Positions 33,176-41,398 of a stretch of DNA of 64,000 bases are shown here, piece by piece; positions within the stretch are counted from its first letter, which is position 1, and each line of letters begins with the position of its first letter. The notes beneath the pieces were generated by a model. That model was given only the letters and a program-made list of their open reading frames with translations. It was not told where the DNA came from and did not search any database. Origin of the DNA: Ruminococcus flavefaciens AE3010 (GTDB lineage: Bacteria; Bacillota; Clostridia; Oscillospirales; Ruminococcaceae); the NCBI RefSeq assembly GCF_000526795.1, contig NZ_JAGT01000001.1, positions 1,387,001 through 1,451,000 on the forward strand, read 5' to 3'. The translations under genes were made by a program, and so were the position numbers.

Positions 33176-33889
33176 TTACCCCCATTTCTTGTCCGTAATA
33201 TTGAAATCATCGTCCATTCCTAAAACACAGTCCGCAGCAACATGAGCCTTATCCATGTCAGCCGCCGACTTTAAGCTCTCATAGTACTTATCATCGTCAA
33301 GATACGCAATGTAAAGATAACAGCGTATCTTATCCGCTTTCAGCTTCTCAAAGAGCATATCCAGTTTTTTTCCCTTGTCGGACATATCCTGTCCCGCAGG
33401 AAGAACAACCGTATAATAGCACTTGGAAGCCCTCAGCATCTCCTGCACCGTGGAATCCTTTCCCATATCCTCGGGAAGCACCATTTTGTCATCGGGAACA
33501 TAGAACGCCCTGCACCTGCCGTATACGTCCTCTGCCATTGCTTTCAGATAAGCCTCTGCGTCGGCTTTGAGGTAATACGCCATGTAGTTGTCCCTGTTCT
33601 CGGTCTTTCCGTCGAAGACTCCGCGCACCGCATATACCGTATCCCCCGGGAGCTTCTCCGAGCGGACGTGTATGGCACAGTGGTCGGTAACGGCAGTACC
33701 GCCGCCTGCGTTATCCACAAATGTGAATTCATCACCGTACTTGCTGCGCAGGCTGTCAAGAAGCACATCCTTGCCGTCCATGACAGCAGCAGGAGCGTGG
33801 GTTTTGCAGCCGCTTCCGCCAAAAACAAGAGATGCGGCAATAAATGCCGCAAGAACAAAATGCTTTATGGGTCTTTTCGTAAAAATCAC
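33176..33889 (-). CDS. Lipoprotein of unknown function
   Basis: A 237-aa predicted lipoprotein. The signal peptide has an Ala/Phe-rich core and a lipobox-like FGGSGC, so the mature protein would be lipid-anchored. The body contains repeated segments about a daily-use alpha/beta fold (KYGDEFTFVDNAGGG .. AYLKAMAEDVYGRCR .. LDMLFEKLKADKIRCYLYIAYL) with no recognised motif. The start is GTG (33887-33889) with AGGAAG 8 nt upstream. Its stop codon is 6 bp before the RTX-hydrolase start, so the two are co-translated. A surface accessory or immunity-like role for its partner is possible but unproven. Confidence 0.65.
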   Translation of the reverse strand: MIFTKRPIKHFVLAAFIAASLVFGGSGCKTHAPAAVMDGKDVLLDSLRSKYGDEFTFVDNAGGGTAVTDHCAIHVRSEKLPGDTVYAVRGVFDGKTENRDNYMAYYLKADAEAYLKAMAEDVYGRCRAFYVPDDKMVLPEDMGKDSTVQEMLRASKCYYTVVLPAGQDMSDKGKKLDMLFEKLKADKIRCYLYIAYLDDDKYYESLKSAADMDKAHVAADCVLGMDDDFNITDKKWG

Positions 33890-33907
33890 CTCTGATACTT
33901 CCTGTTA

Positions 33908-34339
33908 TCAGCTGTTTTTTACCCGTTCAAGAGTCTTTATCACCGTCTTGTGGACAGGGAATCTCTTACTTTTCGGGTAGTACCTTGTGTACTGCTCAAG
34001 AAGCTCCGCCGCGTCCGCAGGCGATAGCTGCTCAGCCAGCCCCACAGTGAGACTGTGCACCGCATTCATAGGCATTACAGCGCCTGAAGGCTGCTCCTCA
34101 TCACATGGCGTGCTGTATATGAACTCCAGCACCTCACGTATGACCTCCGAGGAAGGCTTTTCCTCTGCCAGTCCTTTCAGAAGCTTTTCCAGCTCTTCAA
34201 TAAAGCGTTCATGGCAGGGATCGTCGGCGAGCTTCTTCCCCATTCCGAAAAGCCCGTCCCACACCTTTCTCTCGCCTTCAAGCTTTGCGACCTGAGAGCT
34301 GTACTCCTCATAGACGGCGCGGATTTGGTCAAGGATCAT
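33908..34339 (-). CDS. Small helical protein, unknown
   Basis: A 143-aa soluble, mostly helical protein (MILDQIRAVYEEYSSQVAKL .. WDGLFGMGKKLADDPCHERF .. LLEQYTRYYPKSKRFPVHKT, each a separate part). No signal peptide and no recognised domain. Its ATG overlaps the stop of the upstream 94-aa membrane protein gene (ATGA), and the lipoprotein follows 18 bp later. It therefore belongs to a four-gene unit with the RTX hydrolase. It might act as a chaperone or adaptor, as small helical proteins often do beside exported effectors; this is inference. Confidence 0.6.
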   Translation of the reverse strand: MILDQIRAVYEEYSSQVAKLEGERKVWDGLFGMGKKLADDPCHERFIEELEKLLKGLAEEKPSSEVIREVLEFIYSTPCDEEQPSGAVMPMNAVHSLTVGLAEQLSPADAAELLEQYTRYYPKSKRFPVHKTVIKTLERVKNS

Positions 34340-34620
34340 TTTCTTGTGAATTCTTCGTCGTCATCGTCGAAGCTCTTTTTTCTGATATGAGCCGAGGTAT
34401 AATCATTATAGAAGCGGTAAATGGAATATCCTGCAATGATAAGAGCTGCCAGCAGGAATAATGCACCAAAGGTCCATGCTGTAGCCATATCCATAGTAGT
34501 TTCCTTGTTGGTCAGCAGCTTGATGCCGAGATAGCCCAGATATACTGCAACTATTGCGCGGAGTACCGCTGAGATCTTTGCCTTATTATGCTTGATAGCA
34601 TCAAATTTTAAACTGTTCAT
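34336..34620 (-). CDS. Small membrane protein, unknown
   Basis: A 94-aa protein with two membrane helices (AVLRAIVAVYLGYLGIKLL and WTFGALFLLAALIIAGYSIY) and an acidic C-terminal tail (SFDDDDEEFTRK). The start is taken at the ATG at 34620, with AAAGGA 10 nt upstream; longer readings overlap the gguB-like gene. It overlaps the next gene by 4 bp. It is the first gene of the unit leading to the RTX hydrolase. The tail could be an interaction site. The function is unknown. Confidence 0.65.
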   Translation of the reverse strand: MNSLKFDAIKHNKAKISAVLRAIVAVYLGYLGIKLLTNKETTMDMATAWTFGALFLLAALIIAGYSIYRFYNDYTSAHIRKKSFDDDDEEFTRK

Positions 34621-34652
34621 TATATTTCTGTCCTTTCTGTTTTGTATTTTTA

Positions 34653-34678
34653 GGCTCGGGTACTGAGCGACCCGAGCC
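34653..34678. repeat. Hairpin after the sugar permease gene
   Basis: Stem GGCTCGGG/CCCGAGCC, 8 bp, loop 10 nt. There is no T-run on the minus strand, so it is more likely an mRNA end-protecting or processing hairpin than a terminator. Confidence 0.5.
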
Positions 34679-34693
34679 ATATATGGTATAGGC

Positions 34694-35854
34694 TTAACCT
34701 GCCTTACCTGTCTTCTTGTTGGATACAACGTCAAAGATAACAGCCACGAGAAGTACTGCACCCTTGACTACGTACTGCCAGTTGTTGTCAAGTCCCTTGA
34801 TGGACATGCCCTGGTTGATAACACCGAGGAGGATAGCTCCGACTACAACGCCGCCTACAGTACCGCTTCCGCCGTATGCAGAAGCGCCGCCGATGAAGCA
34901 TGAGCCGATAGCGTCCATTTCAAATGAGTTACCTGTATCGCCGTTTACTGAGCCGATACGAGCTCCGATAAGGAGTCCCGAAAGACCTGCAAGGAGCGAC
35001 ATTGAAGTATAAGCCATGAAGTATACCTTATTGGTATTGATACCCGAAAGCTTTGTAGCCTTTTCGTTTCCGCCTACTGCGTAGAAGTAGCGTCCGAAGG
35101 CTGTCTTTGAGGTGATAAATGCATAGATGAATACTACTGCAAGTACCCACAATGCCATTACAGGAATGCCCTTGTAATGAGCAAGCTTCCATGAATAAGC
35201 GATGATAAGCAGGTCTATAACTGCGATCTTGACGAACTGTGATACGGCAGAAGCCTGCTTATAGCCCTTCTTTGCTTTCTTGAAGCGGCTGAATGCTGTT
35301 ACTGCAACGAGTATGCACGCAATGGCTATGCCTGCGATGAATGCCGACCACTTGACATCATTGTCAAGTCCGGGTATCTCAATATAGGAAGCAAAGGTAT
35401 TGAGGAAGTTCTGGTCATTTATAGCGATAGTTTTTGATTCAAGTATGGCACGTCCTATACCTCTGAACAGGAACATTCCCGCGAGAGTACAGATAAAGGG
35501 CGGTATATGTATATAGCCTATCCAGAAGCCCTGCCACATACCTATGAGCACGGATAATATCAGACAGAGTATTATAACCGCATAGGCGTTCATATGGTGT
35601 TTCGACATCAGCTGAGCGGCTATAGCTCCTATGAGGCAGACCGTAGAGCCTACCGAGAGGTCGATATTACCGCCTGTGAGTATACACAAAAGCATACCGC
35701 ATGCCATTACAAGCACGTATGCGTTCTGGAGCAAGAGATTTGAAAGATTCTGTGCCAGCAGAAGTCTCTGATCTGTCCACCAGGCAAAGAATATGAATAC
35801 CACGACCAATGCAATGACCATGGTGTATTTTTTGACGAATGTTTTGACGTTCAT
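34694..35854 (-). CDS. gguB: Monosaccharide ABC transporter permease
   Basis: A 386-aa permease of the XylH/RbsC/GguB type with about ten membrane helices. Diagnostic segments are LTGGNIDLSVGSTVCLIGAIAA, IHIPPFICTLAGMFLFRGIGR, FGRYFYAVGGNEKATKLSGIN, LIGARIGSVNGDTGNSFEMDAI (without last residues of the family block) and GASAYGGSGTVGGVVVGAILLGV. With the ATPase and binding protein upstream it forms a complete importer for aldoses such as galactose, arabinose or xylose. The start has AAGGAG upstream. It is the last gene of the transporter operon. Confidence 0.9.
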   Translation of the reverse strand: MNVKTFVKKYTMVIALVVVFIFFAWWTDQRLLLAQNLSNLLLQNAYVLVMACGMLLCILTGGNIDLSVGSTVCLIGAIAAQLMSKHHMNAYAVIILCLILSVLIGMWQGFWIGYIHIPPFICTLAGMFLFRGIGRAILESKTIAINDQNFLNTFASYIEIPGLDNDVKWSAFIAGIAIACILVAVTAFSRFKKAKKGYKQASAVSQFVKIAVIDLLIIAYSWKLAHYKGIPVMALWVLAVVFIYAFITSKTAFGRYFYAVGGNEKATKLSGINTNKVYFMAYTSMSLLAGLSGLLIGARIGSVNGDTGNSFEMDAIGSCFIGGASAYGGSGTVGGVVVGAILLGVINQGMSIKGLDNNWQYVVKGAVLLVAVIFDVVSNKKTGKAG

Positions 35855-35873
35855 AATATACTCCTTCGATCAT

Positions 35874-37409
35874 TTATTTTTTATCGGACTGAAGGATAGC
35901 CGCCATGATCTTCTCCTGCGTTGCTTCGGAAGCAGGCATCTCTGCGACCATTTTTCCCTCGTTCATAACGTAGATACGGTCGCACATACCGAGAAGCTCA
36001 GGCATTTCCGATGAGATCATTACCACGGATTTTCCCTGTGCAACAAGGTCGTTCATTATGCAGTATATCTCGTACTTTGCACCTACGTCGATACCTCTTG
36101 TGGGCTCGTCGAGAATGAGCACCTCAGGATCGGCGAACATCCACTTTGAAAGGAGCACCTTCTGCTGATTTCCGCCCGAGAGATTTCCAACAGCCTGCTG
36201 TACAGAAGGAGTCTTTGTACGGAGCTTCTGCTTGTATTCCTCTGCCACAGCGTTTTCCTTGTCAATATTTATGATTCCCTTGCCGCATACCTTTTCAAGG
36301 CGCGACATTGTTATGTTCTTGGCAATGCTCTCCTCAAGTATGAGACCGTTGCCCTTTCTGTCCTCGGTAACGTATGCAAGACCTGCCTTGATAGCGTCAC
36401 GGACATTTCTGAGCTCTTTCTCTTCTCCGTCGATCTTGATCTTTCCGCTTATACCCGAGCCGTAGGATCTGCCGAAAATCGACATAGCCAGCTCGGTGCG
36501 TCCTGCGCCCTGCAAGCCCGAAAAGCCTACTATCTCGCCGCGGCGAACGTTAAAGGACACGTTGTCCACTACCTTTTTCTCGGTATACAGCGGGTGATGA
36601 ACTGTCCAGCCGCTGACCTCCATGCCCACCTTGTCGCTTACATTATGCTCGCGGGCAGGATAACGGTCGCTGAGCTCACGTCCTACCATACCGCTGATGA
36701 TACGTGCCTCGTCGATATTATGGTCTGCGTTGTCGATAGTCTCGATAGTCGCACCGTCACGGATAACGGTTATCTTATCGGCAACGTAAGAGATCTCGTT
36801 GAGCTTATGGGAGATTATGATAGAAGTCATGCCCTTCTGCTTGAAGCTTATGAGCAGATCAAGGAGCATTTTTGAGTCCTCTTCATTCAGTGAGGACGTA
36901 GGCTCGTCAAGAATGAGCAGCTTAACGTCCTTGCTGAGAGCCTTGGCTATCTCAACAAGCTGCTGCTTGCCTGTACCTATGTCCTTGATAAGAGTAGTAG
37001 CTTCTTCCTTCAGGCCTACCTGACGCATATGCTCTCCTGCCTCATGGTAAGTCTTGTCCCAGTCTATGCCGAAAAGACCTTTGCGTTCATTTCCGAGAAA
37101 CATATTCTCGCCTATTGAAAGCTCAGGGATAAGAGCAAGCTCCTGATGTATGATAACGATTCCCTTTTCCTCGCTGTCGTGCAAAGTCCTGAACCTGCAT
37201 TCCTCGCCGTTGTACACGATGTCACCTGTATACGAACCGAAAGGATATGTACCGCTGAGAACGTTCATAAGCGTGGATTTACCGGCTCCGTTCTCACCGA
37301 CGAGAGCATGTATCTCGCCGGGCTTGACCTTGAGATTTACGTTATCGAGAGCCTTGACACCGGGGAACTCCTTTGTTATGTTTTTCATTTCGAGAATGTA
37401 TTCTGCCAA
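35874..37409 (-). CDS. gguA: Monosaccharide ABC transporter ATP-binding protein
   Basis: A 511-aa protein with two fused ABC domains. The first has Walker A GENGAGKST, signature-like GTGKQQLVEIAKAL and Walker B LLILDEPTSSL. The second has a degenerate Walker A (GLQGAGRTE), signature LSGGNQQKV and Walker B LILDEPTRGIDVGAK. This asymmetry is normal for sugar ABC ATPases of this group. The start is TTG (37407-37409), seven nt after AGGAGG. It lies between the binding protein and the permease, energising import from the cytoplasmic face. Confidence 0.92.
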   Translation of the reverse strand: MAEYILEMKNITKEFPGVKALDNVNLKVKPGEIHALVGENGAGKSTLMNVLSGTYPFGSYTGDIVYNGEECRFRTLHDSEEKGIVIIHQELALIPELSIGENMFLGNERKGLFGIDWDKTYHEAGEHMRQVGLKEEATTLIKDIGTGKQQLVEIAKALSKDVKLLILDEPTSSLNEEDSKMLLDLLISFKQKGMTSIIISHKLNEISYVADKITVIRDGATIETIDNADHNIDEARIISGMVGRELSDRYPAREHNVSDKVGMEVSGWTVHHPLYTEKKVVDNVSFNVRRGEIVGFSGLQGAGRTELAMSIFGRSYGSGISGKIKIDGEEKELRNVRDAIKAGLAYVTEDRKGNGLILEESIAKNITMSRLEKVCGKGIINIDKENAVAEEYKQKLRTKTPSVQQAVGNLSGGNQQKVLLSKWMFADPEVLILDEPTRGIDVGAKYEIYCIMNDLVAQGKSVVMISSEMPELLGMCDRIYVMNEGKMVAEMPASEATQEKIMAAILQSDKK

Positions 37410-37464
37410 GTATATCCCTCCTTTTCCATGTCTGATAAAGCTCCGAATATGCCTAAATATTCAG

Positions 37465-37491
37465 AAAAGGGCAGGCTGAGCCCGCCCTTTT
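37465..37491 (-). terminator. Intercistronic hairpin after the sugar-binding protein gene
   Basis: Stem AAAAGGGC..GCCCTTTT with a short T-run on the minus strand. It probably limits read-through, giving more binding protein than ATPase and permease. Confidence 0.65.
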
Positions 37492-37517
37492 ACAGACAAT
37501 ATAACGATATTATTTCA

Positions 37518-38744
37518 TCAAGTGGTCTCAGCTGTTGACTCGAGGTACTTGTTATCGCTGTCCCACTTGTAGAGATTTGTCTCTACGAGCAGATCCAGGT
37601 TATCCTTGGTGATAACATAAGGAACGAGAAGGTATGAAGGAACTACCTTTACGCCGTTGTCATATGACTCTGTATCGTATGCAGCCTCTGCCTTGATATT
37701 GCTGAGGAGACTTGCATCGGGAGTCTGACCTGAAAGAACAGACTTGGCAACTTCGAGGGTAGCAGCTGCCTCATCGTTTACGTTCTTGTAAACTGTCATG
37801 GACTGCTTGCCGTCAACGATGTTCTTGAGGTTAGCGATATCGCCGTCCTGACCTGTTACGATAACAGTATTCTTTCCGCTGTAGTCAGAGCTGATAGCCT
37901 GAGCTACACCGAGAGCTGTTGAGTCGTTGGAGCAGAGAGCAACGTCAAGCTGTGTGCCGTCTGAATAGTAAGAAGCGAGAGTGTTCTGCATATTCTCAAG
38001 AGCTGTATCTGTTGACCATGTTGGAGTAGCTACCTGCTCGAACTTTGTCTTGCCCGACGGGATCTTGAGCTTGCCGTCATCAATGTATGACTTGAGAGCG
38101 TCATAAGCGCCGTTGAAGAAGAAGCCTGCGTTATTATCAGCAGGGTCGCCTGCGGTGAACTCGATGTTGTAAGGACCTGCCTCGCTGTCAAGCTTGAGCT
38201 GGTCGCGTACAAATTCGCCCTGGAGCTTACCTACTGTATAGTTATCGAATGAAACGTAGTATGAAACTGCGTCTGTGTTCATGATAAGACGGTCATAAGC
38301 GATAACAGAGATGCCTGCGTCCTTAGCGTCGGCAAGTGTCTGTGAGAGGGTATTTCCGTCGATAGCAGCAATAAGAAGAAGATCTACCTTATCAGCGATC
38401 ATGCCCTGGATATCGTTGTTCTGCTGGTTTGTGTCATTATCAGAGTACTTCAGCTCAACCGAGTAGCCTGCTGCCTCAAACTGATCCTTGAGGTATTCGC
38501 CGTCACGGTTCCAGCGCTCGAGAGACTTTGTAGGCATAGCGATACCAACAGTCTTTCCGCCGCTGCTTGAAGACTCGTCAGCTTTTGATTCTGATGAATC
38601 GTCTGTTTTAGCGTCTGTTTTTGATTCAGTGTTTGAGCTTGGGGTTGCACCGGCGTCGCTGTCAGATGTGGATGTTGTTCCGCCACATGAAGCGAGTGTG
38701 CCTAACATCACCAGTGTAGAGAGTACTGCAAGAAACTTTTTCAT
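37518..38744 (-). CDS. chvE: Multiple-monosaccharide binding lipoprotein
   Basis: A 408-aa periplasmic-binding-protein-fold lipoprotein (lipobox LASC at about residues 17-20). An Asp/Ser/Thr/Lys-rich linker leads to the sugar-binding domain (GKTVGIAMPTKSLERWNRDG .. SDNDTNQQNNDIQGMIADKVDLLLIAAID .. GQDGDIANLKNIVDGKQSMTVYKNV, in parts). It matches the ChvE/XylF group that binds galactose, glucose, arabinose or xylose; the exact ligand is not visible. The start has a perfect AAGGAGG. It is the first gene of the operon, preceded by a promoter with an inverted-repeat operator. Confidence 0.9.
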   Translation of the reverse strand: MKKFLAVLSTLVMLGTLASCGGTTSTSDSDAGATPSSNTESKTDAKTDDSSESKADESSSSGGKTVGIAMPTKSLERWNRDGEYLKDQFEAAGYSVELKYSDNDTNQQNNDIQGMIADKVDLLLIAAIDGNTLSQTLADAKDAGISVIAYDRLIMNTDAVSYYVSFDNYTVGKLQGEFVRDQLKLDSEAGPYNIEFTAGDPADNNAGFFFNGAYDALKSYIDDGKLKIPSGKTKFEQVATPTWSTDTALENMQNTLASYYSDGTQLDVALCSNDSTALGVAQAISSDYSGKNTVIVTGQDGDIANLKNIVDGKQSMTVYKNVNDEAAATLEVAKSVLSGQTPDASLLSNIKAEAAYDTESYDNGVKVVPSYLLVPYVITKDNLDLLVETNLYKWDSDNKYLESTAETT

Positions 38745-38818
38745 GATAAAGATCCTCCTTATGTTAAAATTAATATGTGAAAAAATTGTTGCCGAATTAT
38801 ATTATAATTAATGCGTAT

Positions 38819-38841
38819 GTAAACATTTTACACATGTTTAC
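38819..38841. promoter_or_regulatory. Operator-like inverted repeat over the transporter promoter
   Basis: GTAAACAT, 7 nt, ATGTTTAC. The repeat covers the -10 box at 38825-38830, so a bound repressor would block transcription. Confidence 0.65.
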
Positions 38842-38853
38842 TGCCCGTGTCAA
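38825..38853 (-). promoter_or_regulatory. Sigma-A promoter of the monosaccharide transporter operon
   Basis: On the minus strand, TTGACA (38848-38853), a 17-nt spacer, TAAAAT (38825-38830). Confidence 0.8.
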
Positions 38854-38988
38854 GATATTGTCTTTAGTTTTTGTGAAACATCTTCAAAACTTTGGCGTAT
38901 TGTATAAGCATTCGAGCTCAAATATGTGTAAAATGTCAATTGACTAAGTAACAATCGATACTGACAATATAACTTTTCGTGCAGATAG

Positions 38989-39017
38989 TTGACAAACAGC
39001 GTAAAACAAGGTATAAT
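38989..39017 (+). promoter_or_regulatory. Perfect consensus promoter of the FicTA pair
   Basis: TTGACA (38989-38994), a 17-nt spacer, TATAAT (39012-39017). It shows that the antitoxin must start downstream, at 39042 rather than 38979. Confidence 0.85.
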
Positions 39018-39041
39018 ATCGTGGTAAAGGAGCTGATGGCA

Positions 39042-39212
39042 ATGCAGAACGTCACCACCGAAAAAGCGCTGAAAAACCAGCTGGCTTCCGTCCGTATGGA
39101 GGGATACCGCTTTTCGGAAAAAGAGATAGAAAATGTCAGAAAATGTCTCAGCGGCGAGCTGTCATTCAAGCAGTTCACCGATAAGATAATCAAAGACAGC
39201 AAAAGGAAATAA
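39042..39212 (+). CDS. Fic antitoxin, VbhA-like
   Basis: A 56-aa helical protein. It contains the inhibitory motif S/T-x-x-x-E-G as SVRMEG (Ser16, Glu20, Gly21). In class I Fic modules this motif inserts into the active site of the toxin and blocks ATP positioning. The ATG at 39042 is favoured (AAGGAG 9 nt upstream); the ATG at 39036 is possible. Its stop codon TAA overlaps the ATG of the fic gene by one base, the usual antitoxin-toxin arrangement. Flanking genes are unrelated, so the module may be horizontally acquired. Confidence 0.85.
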   Translation: MQNVTTEKALKNQLASVRMEGYRFSEKEIENVRKCLSGELSFKQFTDKIIKDSKRK

Positions 39213-39811
39213 TGGCTGTATATAAAATAGAGGGCTGTCAGTGGAACTGTTACCCTGATACCACAGTCCTCATAAACAAGCTCGATATCAGAGACCAGCA
39301 GGAGCTGGACGCACTGGAAAAGCAGATAACCCTGCTCCGCGGTATTCAGGCTGAACAGGAGACCGAATTCGTAAATGTGGACTTTGAGTTCTACAAGTCT
39401 CTCCACAAGACCCTTTTCGGAGACCTCTACGACTGGGCAGGCACCCTGCGGACTATCAATATCTCCAAAAAAGGCACCGTTTTCTGCGATCACACCGAGC
39501 TTGAACGGCTGGGAAAGCTGAAATTTCAGCGTCTCGCCTCTCAGAACTATCTCTGCGGACTTCCCGACAGCGAATTCCTCAGCGAGGTGACGGAGCTGTA
39601 CCATGAGCTGAATATGCTCCACCCGTTCCGTGAGGGCAACGGCCGTACCCTGCGTCTTTTCATCACGCTTTTAGTACGCAGTACAGGGCGCGATATAAAC
39701 TTTGCCGAATGTGCTCCCGACATGCTCATCATTGCGGCTGTCAAAGCTGCACAAGGCGATACTTCCCTGCTCAGGAACGTTTTCGGAGAGATAATTTCCG
39801 AGAAAATGTAA
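39212..39811 (+). CDS. Fic-family AMP-transferase toxin
   Basis: A 199-aa Fic domain protein. The catalytic loop HPFREGNGRTLR (His137) is a complete HxFx(D/E)GNGRxxR motif, predicting active AMP transfer to target hydroxyl groups. FGDLYDWAGTLRTINISKKGTVF is the usual upstream flap region (given here in outline). In VbhT/FicT-type modules the targets are DNA gyrase and topoisomerase IV; the target here is not known. Co-translated with the antitoxin, and followed by a terminator at 39812-39838. Confidence 0.93.
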   Translation: MAVYKIEGCQWNCYPDTTVLINKLDIRDQQELDALEKQITLLRGIQAEQETEFVNVDFEFYKSLHKTLFGDLYDWAGTLRTINISKKGTVFCDHTELERLGKLKFQRLASQNYLCGLPDSEFLSEVTELYHELNMLHPFREGNGRTLRLFITLLVRSTGRDINFAECAPDMLIIAAVKAAQGDTSLLRNVFGEIISEKM

Positions 39812-39838
39812 AAACCGCTGTTCAGGCGGTTTTTTTAT
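39812..39838 (+). terminator. Terminator of the FicTA pair
   Basis: Stem AACCGC/GCGGTT with loop TGTTCAG and a run of seven T. Confidence 0.85.
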
Positions 39839-39941
39839 GGTCAATATGACAACAAATTCCTATACCATTTGTATTATTTCCGCTTTCTTTTATACAAATG
39901 TAACATTTTTATGAACCACAAACTTTGTTTTGCCATACAAG

Positions 39942-39970
39942 TTGACAATTGCAATCAAATATTGTAAAAT
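39942..39970 (+). promoter_or_regulatory. Promoter of the diguanylate cyclase operon
   Basis: TTGACA (39942-39947), a 17-nt spacer, TAAAAT (39965-39970). The leader carries a 9-bp hairpin GGAGAAGCT/AGCTTCTCC (39997-40027) ahead of the ribosome-binding site. Confidence 0.8.
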
Positions 39971-40054
39971 AGTAGTATAAATAAGTACAGCTATGCGGAG
40001 AAGCTCCCGCCTATTTTCAGCTTCTCCCCCGATATAACGGACAGAGGTATCAAA

Positions 40055-41383
40055 ATGTCAAGATCTGTAAAAAAATCCATAGGAGCATTTGCGGCAGGCA
40101 TTCTCGTCCTTTTTGTTCTCATCGGCTTTGTTTTTTCATACGGCTGTGTGCGCTTCATAGGCAATAAGTACTGTGAACGCGCAGCTTCCTCAGCCCTCGA
40201 TTTTGCGGCGCTGACCATAAACGCCGACAAGGCAAGATCAAGCTACAAAACAAGGATAAAGTCTGATGACTACGACTCGGTACAGAACAAGATAACCGCA
40301 TATCAGCGCAATAATAACGACATCATCAGCAGGATCTCCCTCGTAAGCTTCAGCAATTCCGCAGGCGTTTATATCTTTGACTCGGGCGGAGCTACCCTTG
40401 GCTCACGCCTTGATTACAACAAGTACACTTCATCTGTAAAAGCCGAGCTGATAAACGGCAGAAGCTCCATGAGCACCTCCGAGAATGGCAGGCTCATAGT
40501 CTACCGCCCTCTGAGAACTGTTGACGACAATCTCTGCGGTACACTGATAGTTGAACTGGAAAAGCCCTTTGAGACCCAGTACTACTACATTATCGCCGTT
40601 GTGTTCGCCGTGCTCCTTCTGCTGGGACTCGTATTTGTGGGTATGCTTCTGCTTTTCCTCAGAAAGAAGATGTTCACTCCCATCAGAAAGATAGCATCTT
40701 ATCTCGATTCACTCAAGAATAATGCTGCCTCCGAAAAGAAGGACAATGACAGCGGCGACAAAAAATCAGGCAAAAAGGAAAGCCCCGACGCTTCCGTGAT
40801 CTTCAATTCGGACCGCGACGACGAGATAGGACAGCTCAGCAGCTCACTAAAGACTCTTCTCGGAGACCTGATAACAGGCGAAAAGACTCTCAATCAGGCT
40901 ATATATGACGCTAATCACGACGGTATGACTCAGCACTGGAACAAGCGCTTCTACCACAACATGGAAGAATCCTTCAGGAAGTGCGAATCCATCTGTTTCA
41001 TTTACTTTGACGTAAACAACCTCAAGCTCATGAACGATACCCTCGGCCACGAAAGCGGCGACTTCGTCATCAAGAGAGCTGCTGATTACATCAGAGGCTT
41101 TATCGGTGACGGTGACTATTGTTTCAGAATGGGAGGCGACGAATTCCTCATTGTAATGACATCAGGCGACGTCAGAAGACTCGATAAGATAATTGATAAG
41201 CTCAACAGCGATGCGCCGTATATACTCAGCAGAAAGACCGATTCCATAAAATGCTCGCTGTCATACGGCTTCTCATACGCAAAGGGCATATTCTCCTACG
41301 ACGCAAAGCTCGCAGAAGCAGAAGACAACATGTACATCAAAAAGACCGAACTCAAACAACTCCTTCAAATGCCTGACAGATAA
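40055..41383 (+). CDS. Membrane diguanylate cyclase
   Basis: A 442-aa protein. Two membrane helices (residues about 10-32 and 175-205) bracket an extracytoplasmic sensor domain of about 145 residues. A HAMP-like segment follows, then a Lys/Asp/Ser-rich stretch and a GGDEF domain (about 285-440). The domain keeps RMGGDEFLIVM and DVNNLKLMNDTLGHESGD, so it should make cyclic di-GMP. An RxxD inhibitory site is absent at the usual position. The start has AGAGG upstream. The next gene begins 6-15 bp after its stop, so the three genes to 44624 form one operon. Confidence 0.9.
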   Translation: MSRSVKKSIGAFAAGILVLFVLIGFVFSYGCVRFIGNKYCERAASSALDFAALTINADKARSSYKTRIKSDDYDSVQNKITAYQRNNNDIISRISLVSFSNSAGVYIFDSGGATLGSRLDYNKYTSSVKAELINGRSSMSTSENGRLIVYRPLRTVDDNLCGTLIVELEKPFETQYYYIIAVVFAVLLLLGLVFVGMLLLFLRKKMFTPIRKIASYLDSLKNNAASEKKDNDSGDKKSGKKESPDASVIFNSDRDDEIGQLSSSLKTLLGDLITGEKTLNQAIYDANHDGMTQHWNKRFYHNMEESFRKCESICFIYFDVNNLKLMNDTLGHESGDFVIKRAADYIRGFIGDGDYCFRMGGDEFLIVMTSGDVRRLDKIIDKLNSDAPYILSRKTDSIKCSLSYGFSYAKGIFSYDAKLAEAEDNMYIKKTELKQLLQMPDR

Positions 41384-41398
41384 AGCGAGGTGGCAGTT

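Noticed and set aside
37465..37491. End of the transporter operon at the hairpin after the binding-protein gene
   Set aside because: The downstream ATPase and permease have no promoter of their own that I can see. The hairpin is better read as an attenuator that sets protein ratios.
38979..39041. Longer form of the Fic antitoxin
   Set aside because: Its start codon lies upstream of the consensus promoter TTGACA-17-TATAAT, so it could not be on the transcript. A good ribosome-binding site supports 39042.
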